NCBI GenBank assembly: GCA_037013495.1
Contig: CM072806.1
Coordinates: forward strand, 27,220,001 to 27,284,000
Length of the DNA stretch: 64,000 nt
From: Hippophae tibetana
Lineage: Eukaryota > Streptophyta > Magnoliopsida > Rosales > Elaeagnaceae
Direction: 5' to 3'
The translations under genes were made by a program, and so were the position numbers. The notes beneath the pieces were generated by a model, which was given only the letters and a program-made list of their open reading frames with translations, ran no database searches and was not told where the DNA came from. Positions 34,214 to 46,200 of the stretch are shown one piece after another; position 1 is the first letter of the stretch, and every line of letters starts with the position of its first letter.

Positions 34214-37200
34214 ATGGAGGGAGAAGAGAGCATATTGGATACCTTACAAGAGGATAATGACTTTGAAGATGTTGAGATGCTTGATGTGGAAGACGGAGAG
34301 TTAGTGGAGCAAAATTTATTGGATGACCACAACAGGCAAGGGAATAGTGAAGATATCAGTGTGACCAATCAAGAATCTCAGAATAAAAAACGCAGACATA
34401 GAGGGAACAAGAAGAAGAATAAGAGAAGGAAGAGTGCTGGAGATGCTAAGATAGGAGACATAGACAGGTGATATGATATACCCTTGAATTCTGATAAGTC
34501 AGGAAATGTCCTTGTGTTGGTATCCTGTATTTCTGAATTTTCCATTGTTGGAATTTTCTAAACATGTGACTTTATCTAAGCATTGCTCACTGCTCTGCTC
34601 TCCCATTTAGAAAAAGGAAAAGAGAAAAGAAAAGAAAAACTTCTTATTCTTCCTGTTTTATGACCAGTTCTTTTATTTTCTGCATGTTTTTTGTTACCAA
34701 AGATATTCCAGTAACATATTGTTTGAAAGTTCCAAATGCCTTGCAGTGAAGCAGCACATGCTTCACTACAGATTGTGACATGTTTTAATTTTTAATTTTT
34801 GTTCATTACAGATTTGTTTCAGATACTTGTAGACGTCTGAGAGAGAAGAAATCATATATGGTCTATACAGCTGTTGGCTGTCTTGGTTTTTCAGCATTGT
34901 GCGATCTCATTAAGGAGGTATTGAACCGTTTCATATGCTTGAGTATTGAACACATATCATGCATGATTATTAAAGTTAGTTATGTGTTAAAAACAAATCA
35001 CAGTATCACCAAGGGAAAGAGGTTGCATTGCACATTTACATTGTTTTAGTTTTAAAATATGTATTTTCAAATCATTGTGAAGCTATTTAGTTTTCTGCTG
35101 CCTCTAACCTCTTGTCCAAACAATTTTTGTGACAAGTACTAGTGTTACCTGCTTTGAGTCTTATATTGCATTCTGCATTAACTATCCTGAGACAATTCTT
35201 TGTTACGATCAAGTTCATTCATAAGTGTATGCTATAAACTGAGGACAAAACTTACTATTTTGGCCACCCTAACCCTAAGATTGACTCCTGAACTTGATTT
35301 ATATACAAGGAACTAAGAAATTTTTAGTTTCACACATACATTTCTACTTTCACTGCAATTTTTTGGGAATCATCTAATAATATAGTTGTCTGAGTCCACT
35401 CTTAAAGGAGACTAGGAGAAAACTTACTATTTTGGCCACCCTAAGATTGACCCCTAACTTGATTTATATACAAAGAACTAAGAAAAGTTTTAGTTTTCAC
35501 ACATACATGTATTATGGTAATCATCTTTGTAATATAGTTGTCCGAGTCTGCTTATCTTAAAGGAGAGGACATGCCTACATTTAGTACAATGTTTTGGCAA
35601 TCTAGTAATTTAGTCTTCTGAGTGTACCTTCCTTACAGGAGAGGAGGGAGCAAAATTGAATGCAGCCTTACCTTCCTTATTTTTCTTCTTCCAAATGTTA
35701 AGGTTTTTTCATCCTCTTGAGCTGGGTTGTTATGGTTCTTATGGTTCTTGGACAATATGTGTCTTTGTCCCTTTTTTGTGAGAGAAGTTGTTTATTCCTA
35801 TTAAAATTGAAAAATGGGTTGTTTAGTTCTCTTAAACTAGAAAATGGCCAATTAAGTTGGCCGATTTTCTAATCTTAAAAGGACTAAAATGCTTATTTTT
35901 CAATTTTAGTTGGACTAAACATCCCATTTGAAAACAAATGGACTAAAAGGCACATATTGCCCTAACTTTGGGGGGAGGGGGGACTTGATGACACTTTTCT
36001 CTTTTTTTGATCATTATTTAAAGTTTTAGGGGGTGGGGTTTTTGGGTAGACAGCAGGTTTCTAATTGGATTTTGGCCCTCCCAGAGCTATATGCTTAAAC
36101 ACACTGATTTTCCCTACAACCTTTCCTTATTTGATGTTCAACATTGCTACCATACAACTGCAGATTTCTGTTCCAGAAGCTATTTTGCTCCTTCAAATCC
36201 TGTACTATGAGCTCTGCTGTCCCTGGATGCACTACTTCATCATTTGCTCTTTCTGTAGGTTGATATAAAACTTTTCTGGAATTCTGTTAGTATACATGTA
36301 ATGTTATTTTCAAGTTTTCATGTTATTTTAGGTCAGTATTTAATAAGATTTTCAATTTAATTTATTTAAAAAGCTTATTGATTGTGTTCTTTTTGTGCCT
36401 GGACTAGATATAGAGAAGCACATGAAGGGCTTTAAACCCATAATTGGATTTTAGTACCCTTTTGGTGAAGCGTGATTGAGTTTTAGGATGGCTTGATTAA
36501 CAGTGCACTTTGTGAAATTGGGTAATCTGTGTTTGTCTCGGTTGCAGGAAAGGTATATTTGTGCAGAGTAATGAGTAACTTGTGTGATTATTTCTTAATA
36601 CTATTGTATTCAAGCTCTGTTTTTCTGTTTACACAAGTCCAAAGGAAATATAGCATATCATGACAAAGTTGATCTATCTTTAATATTTAATCAAATATAA
36701 GCACTTCAGGTGGAAGCAATTCAATCATGCGGAGGTCAGATGACTGCTGATGGAAGAAGATTTCGATCAGGAGGTGGCATATTGTGGAGGATTATCAAAG
36801 CACGAGATCCAAAGGCCTATAAAGAGATAATGGCAAAAGCAAAGGATTTTGAGGTGTGTAGAAAAATTTTCTTTTTGTGTTTAATTTGATTTTTTTAATC
36901 TATTGGTGATTGTGTAAATTTATGTATCTCATTATGTTTAGTCATACATGTCAATTGCCTGATTATATATATAAAATCAGAATTCTTTCTACTTATTATC
37001 ATTCAAGGAGACTACCTATTTATATACAATCTTAGGTGACATACACCTAATACACAACTCACACCACTAAGACACCTAGTGTTAGACACCTAATACACAC
37101 ACTCATAAATCATCTTTAACACCCCCTCAAGTTGTAGCATAGATATTAATCATGCTCAACTTGTTACAAAGATAATCAACCCGAACCCCACTTAAAGCTT

Positions 37201-40200
37201 TCGTGAAGATATCTCCTAATTGTTCTCCAATCTTCATATATCCTGTAGAAATCAACCCTTGCTGAATTTTCTCGCGAACAAAATGACAATCAATCTCAAT
37301 GTGTTTAGTTCGCTCATGAAACACAGGGTTAGAAGCAATATGAAGAGCAACTTGGTTATCACACCACAATTTCCCTGGTACTGAAGTTTTAAGACCTACT
37401 TCATCCAAGAGCTGATATATCCATATTATCTCAGACGCAGATTGTGCCATAGCCCTATATTCTGACTCTGCACTCGATCGTGACACAACATTCTGCTTCT
37501 TACTTTTCCATGAGATCAAATTTCCTCCAATAAAAATACAATAGCTTGATGTGGATCTTCTATCCACTTTGGAACCTGCCCAATCTGCATCTGAAAAACA
37601 TTCAATATGAGTATGTCCATGATTTGCATACAAGATGCCACGTCCAGGTGCTCCTTTTAAGTAACACAAAATTTGCTCTAACGCTGCCCAATGATGAACT
37701 TTTGGGGATGACATAAATTGGCTAACAACACTGACTGAATATGCAATATCTGGACGAGTCACGGTAAGGTAATTCAGCTTTTCAACCACCCTTCGATATC
37801 TCTCAAAATCTTTAAAGGGTTCTCCATCTCCTGTAAGGTGGATGTTCGGAGTCATTGGAGCACTACAAGGTTTTGCTCCTAATTTTCCTGTCTCAGTTAA
37901 TAAGTCCAAGACATATTTTCTTTGAGATAGAAATATACCTTTTTTACTCCTTGTGATTTCAACACCCAAGAAATACTTTAGCATCCCCAAATCCTTCGTG
38001 TGAAACTGAGTATGTAGGAAAGACTTAAGAGATGAAATTCCCGTAGTATCACTTCCAGTAATAACAATGTCATCTACATACACAACTAAAAGAATGATAC
38101 CTGCTTTTGATTGTTTGTAGAACACAGAATGGCCAGACTTGCTTTTCATCATACCAAATGTTTCTATAGCTTGACTAAATTTTCCAAACCAAGCACGAGG
38201 ACTCTGTTTCAAACCATACAAAGATTTGCGGAGACGACAAACGTGCCTAGATTCCCCCTGAGCAACAAAACCAGGAGGTTGCTCCATAAACACCTCCTCT
38301 TGAAGATCACCATGAAGAAAAACATTCTTGATATCTAGTTGATGCAAAGGCCAATGGTGAGTAGCTGCCATAGAAATAAACAACCGAACAGATGTCAATT
38401 TAGCAACAGGAGAGAAAGTGTCAGAATAGTCCACTCCATAGGTTTGAGCATATCCCTTAGCAACAAGACGGGCCTTTAATCGAGCAATTGATCCATCTGG
38501 ATTGACCTTAACTGTGAACACCCATTTGCATCCGATAGCCCGTTTCCCTGAAGGTAAATCAACCAAGTCCCAAGTACCATTGTCATCCAACGCATTCATT
38601 TCCTCGATCATTGCATTATGCCAACCAGGATGAGATATGACTTCATGAACAGTTTTAGGGATAGAAATAGAATCAAGAGAAGCAATAAAAGAGCAAGAGG
38701 AAGACGACAAGCAATTATACGAAACAAAAGAAGAAATAGGATAAGTACATTGATGTTTACCTTTGCGTAATGCAATAGGAAGATCATCGTTCAGGACAGG
38801 ATCTGATGACGAAGGAGCAGGTGCAAGACATGAAGTAGAAGGTCTATGTCTGGAGTAGACTTAAGTTAGAGGAGGCCTAACAGGAACTGGATCAGAGACA
38901 AGCTCAGATGATGTGATAGAATAGACTAACAAATCGTCATCCTCCCCCTGACATGCAGGAGGAGGAGAAGACAAAAAATAGGGTATGTCTTCCATGAAGG
39001 TAACATCAATGGAGACAAGATATTTGTTAAGACTAGGACAATAACATCTATAACCTTTTTGGAGACGAGAATAACCAAGGAAGATACACTTCAAAGACTT
39101 GGGATCTAATTTAGTAACATGTGAATGAACATCCCGAACAAAACAACTGCTACCAAATATCCTAGGGTCAATCGGAAATAGTGACATATTAGGAAGTAAA
39201 ATTTTGTAAGGAATCTCACCATGAAGAACAGATGAGGGCATGCGATTAATAAGAAAACATGCGGTTGAAACTGCATCGGCCCAAAAAGGTTTAGAAACAT
39301 TCATTTGAAATAATAAGGCACGTGCAGTTTCGAGAAGATGTCTGTTCTTACGTTCGGCCACTCCATTTTGAGATGGAGTATCAATACACGAAGTTTCATG
39401 AAGCATGCCATTTTGAACCATATAAGATTGAAACAAAGCTGATGTATATTCTTTGGCATTATCACTTCGTAAAGTACGAATTGAAACATTAAATTGAGTT
39501 TTAATCTCAACACAAAATGCACAAAAAATAGAAAACAATTCAGAACGACTCTTCATTAAATATAACCAAGTTACACGAGAATAATCATCCACAAAAGTAA
39601 CAAAATACTTAAATCCAGGTTTATACAAAATAGGACAAGGACCCCAAACATCAGAATGAACTAATTCAAAAGGAACACTAGCACGTTTATTAACTATTGG
39701 ATTTGAACTAAGACGATGATGTTTTGCAAATTGACAAGACTCACAATCTAATGAAGACACCTTACTAAACTGAGGACAAAGTTTCTTCAGTAAAGGAAGA
39801 GATGGATGACCCAATCTACAATGTGCCTCGAAGGGAGAGGTTACACTAGAGCAAGCGACAGATTTCGGTATCGGTGTGTCAAGAATATAGAGGCCTCCAG
39901 ACTCATGTCCTTTACCAATAGTCTTCTTTGTCATAAGATCCTGAAATAAGCAACGATCAGGAAAAAATGAGATACAACAGTTAAGATTGCGATTAAACTG
40001 ACTTACAGATATCAAATTAAAGGATAAGCTAGGTAAATGTAAGATAGACGACAAAGGAAACAAAGGAGTGGGAGTAATTGTGCCAGACCCAAGAACACGA
40101 GATGGTGACCCATCGGCTAAGGTAACAGTAGAGGTAGAAGTGTGTGACTGAAGAGTAGAAAAGAGACTAGAATTCCCTATCATATGATCTGTGGTACCAG

Positions 40201-43200
40201 AATCAATAACCCATTTGGAAGATGAAGAAATGAGACACACATTTGATTTACCTAAATCAGCAATAGCAGTGACAGAGGGTGATGAAGACCTTAGTGATTC
40301 TTGATACTGTGAGAACTTGGTAAATTCATCTGTAGAGATAAGAATCGATTTTTCAGAAGTATCAGAAGTGGATGCAATATGAGCCGAGTGACCTTTCTGT
40401 TGTTTGTACTGAAGCTTTCTACATTCATGTTTCGTATGTCCTGGTTTGTGACAATAGTGACATACAATACCTCCGAGTTCCTGTGGTCGAGTTTCAAACC
40501 CGTGCGAGCCGCCTCCTTTATTTCTGTTCATATAAGTTGACCGTTCATGCTCATAATTATTATTTCGGCTGACCAAAGCACCGTTTAATTGAGCAGGTGG
40601 AGGTGGAGTGCCTTCTGTACGAAGTACTCGACTAAACACCTCTTGTAAAGAGGAGATCTCAGAACCAGAAAGAACCTGGGCCTTAGCAGTCTCAAAAGTA
40701 GAGGGAAGACCGGCAAGAAAACTCATGACCGCCATTTGTTCCCGTTGACTTTGTTGAACCTTGACATCAGGGCTAAAAGGCATCAAACTATTGAGCTCCT
40801 CATATAAGTCCTTTTAAATTCCATAAAATAATTTGTGAGTGACTGATCTTGTTTGTCTGTACGGTAAAATGCTTTGCATACCTCATATATGCTAGAAAGA
40901 TTTCCCTTACCAGAATATAAGAAATCCAAATAATCCATCAATTCCTTAACGAATTCACAGTGATTGATCAAGTCAATTACATTGCTTTCAATAGAATTCC
41001 AAATCTGCAGAAATAAGCGAGCATCGTCTCTAAGCCATGTCTGCTTTGAATCATCTTTAGGAGGATCATTAGTCAAATGAGTATCTTTTTCGATACTTCT
41101 CAAATAAATTCGAATAGTCTTGCTCCAAGCCAAATAATTCGAGCCATTGAGCTTATGGTTCGTGATTTTAGACATCACAGGCACCATATCCGTTACAACA
41201 TTAGATTTCTTTTCAGCCATAACTCTTACAAACAACAAGACACCGAGCAAACGAACAAACAAAATCCAACAACAGCAGCGACCAAACACGCAGCGATGAA
41301 ACACGCAGCGAACAAGAACACAAAATTGGAAGAACGCAAACCTGAACAATCACAAGCGATGAGTTCCAAGCCACCACAGATGACACAGGGGGACGGCGGA
41401 GAGCGGCACGGGGTCTGCCGGAGAAGAATTGTACACGGACGCGCTGTCACGTGCCAGCGCGTGGAATTGGACAGAAAGTCGCGATGGCGCGTGTGGCCCA
41501 CTCGCGGCTCGTCTGGTGACCGGACTTTGGGGTTTGGTCGGTCGGCGGTTGTTCTTCCCCCCTGTGACGGCGGTGAGATGTGTGGAAATTTTGACCGGAA
41601 GTCGCGGTGGTGCGTGTGGCCCACTCGCGGCTCGTATGGTGGCCGGACGTCGGGGTTTGGTTGGCCTGCGGCTGTTCTTCCTCCCTGTGCCGGCAGTGAG
41701 AAAAAATGTGCACTCCAAAAGGGTGTTCCGAGTTGGAACTCAAAAATGCACCAAATCCTAATTTGTGTTTACCCAAAATTTGCCCCCAATTTGAACGGGA
41801 AAAAAAAATTTCTCAAATTTTGTAACCCAAATGCTCTGATACCATGTAAAATCAGAATTCTTTCTACTTATTATCATTCAAGGAGACTATCTATTTATAT
41901 ACAATCTTAGGTGACATACACCTAATACACCACTAAGACACCTAATACACAACTCACACCACTAAGACACCTAGTGTTTGACACCTAATACACACACTCA
42001 TAAATCATCTTTAACAATATACAAGGCTGTTCTAATAAAAGCAGTAGATTATTTAACAATGTGACAATTGAATAAGTTTTATGTTTTTTTTGAAACAATG
42101 GGATCTAAATTTTAAATTTAGTTTATTAGTTCACTAACCAAGACCAATGAATTTGTGTTGCATTTACTTAACGGCTTAAAGGTTTTTTTTTGGGTGCTGT
42201 TGCACAATGTGGAAATACCTCAATTAATGATGAGGAAGAGGTCCAAATACAAGTACAAATTTAGAAAAACATAAGATAATATCTTAAACATTGTAAAAAA
42301 TTGATAGATGAGGAGTGGGTATGGATTAGATTTAGCAGGACAGATCTAGTCTTTGAGTTGTTGAAACAACCCATTTATCACTATATTGGTGCCACGTCAA
42401 TGCACTTGTATATCGGGATATAATCTTTGGACCTTTCCTTTAGTTAATTGATGAGGTAAGATAACTTCAGAGGGACAAAAAATGGTAGGAATACTTCCCA
42501 AGATGATTAACGAAAGACCCTTAAACAAGGGTTTAATCTACGATCACCAAGAACTACTACTTAGAATCAAATTTGTTGAATTGACAGTATGCACAACATC
42601 ATATTAATAATACAATTAAAAAATATGACACAAGGCTTCAGAATAAGGAGATGTAACCATAAAATGCATAATTATAAAAAAATAAGTCAAATATAAATAC
42701 ATAAAAATTTTCTCAAGGAAAAGTAAAAGCAAGGTAAAAGTATATAAAATGAAAAATAATAATAATAATAATAGTAAAAAAAGAAAAGTAAAAGAAAAAA
42801 TATTAAGAAAGTTATACAAGTAATAATAAGTGGTTAGGAGCAAATATTGAATATTAAAAATAAGTGTATGGCATAATAATTAGCAGTTGTGAGTAACTAT
42901 GAGATATAATAACAGTTGTGCATAATTATGAGATGTAAAAACGGTTATTAAATATTGAAGTTGTTTGACACGTTTTTCTTCGTAGAGTGAGAAAGGTTAG
43001 AAATTACTTCAATTTTCTTTCCTTTCAATTGCAACTGCCAAAATCAACTGCTCTGGAAGACAAAATAACTGCTTAGGAAAACAAAACTGCCATACCAAAA
43101 GGGAAAAAGCAACTGTTGGGACAGTATGACTGCTCCATTGTAAGGAATCTTGATTGAACATTGTTACAGGGATGTAGCAGCCAAGGAAAAGTGAAGGTAG

Positions 43201-46200
43201 AAGGCGGTATACCCAGCTTGTGAAAGGTGGCGAAGAATGGCTAATTTAATCATTTTACAATTTCACATTCATTCTTATATGAGAAGTCTATAAATCTCGA
43301 ACATGTTACGACCGAACATAAAGCCCAATATGTTCAAGATAAAAGATGCCAATATAAGGAAACTTAACAGGAAAGAACAAAAGCATATTAGTCAGAATCC
43401 ATCTCGTAATTCCAAAAAAAAAAAAAGAAAAATCAAAACTCATAATACAATTTTAAAAAAGAACATCTTTGACAAAATGGAAACAAACATTGAGTTGATC
43501 TAGGGTGTCATGGGCTTACTAGTACCCCCCAAAATAAGTGAAAAAATGGTGAAGAGAAGGAAGAATCCGTTTGGTGAGATCATTCGTGATCCTGGTTAAG
43601 AGATCCAACATTTGTGATTCAACAAATGACATAGATTTAGAAGTATCAAATAAGTACCCAAGTACTTTGACCGATACTACTCATTGGTTAGACTGGCAAA
43701 GCAGTTAAGACCTAAATTGTAAGAAAGGTTCTAAGAGTTATAAATTGACTACTGCTTTGTATTGGCCGAAAAAGAAAGGTAAATCCAGTCCATTTTAACT
43801 TTGTGAACTTTAAAAGCAAAAAACGATGAGGGAAAACCACATAAAAGCCCCCACATTTGTGCTTATGCGATTTATTGAAGGATATTCTTTTGCTTTTGGA
43901 TTTGGTAAATCAATTTTTTTTTTGGAATGATAGAGAGAATTTCTAGCAGTTTTCGAGTATGACTCTTTGCGATTGGAGTTTTTATGGCTTAAAGGTTTGG
44001 GTTACACCAAAGTATCATTTACTATTTTTAAAAAATGTACACTTTGTCTTAGAGACATGAAAATATGGTGTTTAATGAGTTGAGCTGGTCCAACTTAATT
44101 AGTTTTAGCTCAGTTTAGGTGTGTTGTCTGAAGAAATTGAATTTAGCTTAATTGCAGAAAAGAAAAATGGAAACAAGATGATGATGATGCTGCTGCTTGA
44201 AGAAAACTATGAACTGAGCATTAATCTTGCAATCTTTATTTCAAGAATACATTTTTTCATTGAACTTCTGTAAATTGAGTCTTGCTGCATACAAAAAATG
44301 GTGAAAGGGAAAACTGAAACTAATTTGGTGTGTATGGCTGCTATTTATGAGTAGCAACCACACTCACAGCTTGGCAAGTTGGCTTTTGGCGTGTAACTAA
44401 CAGTTTGTTTTAACAAACTGGTTTTTGACGTGTAACTAACTTTTGGGGTACTCTTCTACAACTTATGGTGGCTAGTTTACAGTGCATCTTGTTTACATGT
44501 GGTAGACACACTACCATTACATATGTCTCATTGCACCCAATTGTATTGCCTTGTAAGAGGTACAAATATTCACTCAATTGTATTGCCTTACAAGAAATAC
44601 AAGCTTTCATATGACTCTTACTATTGTGTGTTCACACCATTTTCTGACAATCATCATAGATCTCGTACTCTTCAATTGACTCAACACTCCCCCTCAAACT
44701 TAGGGTCACACAGGTGACATTAAGTTTGCTCCTTAACTAAACAAACTGGGCCGTGGGTAATGGCTTGGTTAGTATGTCAGATTTTTGATCAAAGGATGGT
44801 ACAAATTGAACTGTAAGTTGATTCATAAGCACCTTTTCTTGAACGTAATGATAATCAAGTTCGATAAATTTTGTTCGTGAGTGTAGCATAGGATTGTAGG
44901 ACAATGCAATGGTGCTGGTATTGTCACACCATAGGACTGGTTTGGCATTTGTACTGATTCGGTTAGTAGGGATTGAATCCATGATACTTCAATAGCAGCT
45001 TGTGTCAGGCTTCCATACTCAGCCTCTGCACTTGATTTGGCCACATTGGGCTGTTTCCTGGCTGGCCATACTACCAGATTGGCTCCAAGGAAGACACATG
45101 TCTGAGGTTGATCTTCTAGCATCCAAAAATGGTAGCCCAATCAGCATAAAAATCCATTGATAGCTAATGAAACTGATGGTTTAAACTAAACACCATAATC
45201 AATAGTTCCAGTCAAGTATCTTAAGATGCGTTTGGTGGCAGTCTAGTGATTGTCAAGAGGGTTGGCCATGAATTGGCTGACTTTGTTTACAACAAAGCTG
45301 ATATCTGATCGAGTGAGAGTGACATATTGGAGTGCACCAACTATGCTTTTGCATATAATGCAGCATCATCTACTGGAATACCAACTGTATTGGATAGTTG
45401 TAGGGAAGACACCATTGGTGAATTTGCTGGTTTGGCATCACTGAGATGGGCTTTGGCAAGAAGACTTTTGATGTATTTGGATTGCTTTAGAAGTACAGAA
45501 CCATTTGTGAGATTGCTCACTTCAATTCCAAGGAAGAAGTGCAGTGCACCTATTTCTTTTAATGAAAAGGCATCATTGAGCATATTTATGAACTTCTGAA
45601 TTTCAGTATTGCTGGATCCAGTAATAATGATTTCATCCACATGCACTAATGGGTATATTTGGTAGGATTTTTGCATAAGAATGAATAGGGAATCAGCCTT
45701 GGATTTGATAAATCCAAGGTGAATTAAGGTGCCACTAAGCTTGTTAGACCAAGCACCTGGTGCTCGTTTAAATCCATACAAAGATTTTTGCAACTTGCAC
45801 ACATATTTAGGGTGTTCTTTGTCAACAAAACCAGGAACTTGGCGCATGTACACTCTTCAGTAATGGTTCCCTTAAAGAATGCATTGTTGACATCAATTTG
45901 CCTCAAGGGTCATTTGCATGACAAGGCAATTGTAAGAATAATTCTCACTGTCCTAAACTTAATTACAAGGCTGAATGTTTCCACATAGTCAAAACCAACT
46001 ACTTGTAGGAAACCTTTGGTAATAACCCTTGCCTTAAGTTTATCAAGCTCTCCATTAGCTAATTCCTTCACTTGGAAAAGCCACTTGTTGGCGATTATTT
46101 TTCTTCCAGGAGGAGCAGGTACTAGGCACCAAGTGTTGTTTCTCACAAGTGTTTCATACTCACATTTCCTAGCTTGGTACCAGCCCTCATCCCTGAGTGC

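Larger units (their letters stand above)
36970..42016 (-). mobile_element. Full-length Ty1-copia retrotransposon with ATATA target duplication
   Basis: LTRs at 41845-42016 (5') and 36970-37121 (3') are nearly identical apart from a ~20-bp indel. ATATA flanks both outer ends (36965-36969, 42017-42021). Just inside the 5' LTR is the primer-binding site TGGTATCAGAGC (minus strand, ending 41844). Just before the 3' LTR is the polypurine tract TTGAGGGGG (37122-37132). It carries gag, protease, integrase, RT and RNase H in copia order. The match between LTRs implies a young insertion. Confidence 0.95.

Noticed and set aside
41226..41910. Several long overlapping frames, both strands
   Set aside because: GC-rich duplicated leader of the copia element. 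Frames on both strands at once indicate composition, not coding.
43303..43503. Lys/Asn-rich 66-aa frame in PHAX intron 3
   Set aside because: A-rich composition, no similarity, no splice context.
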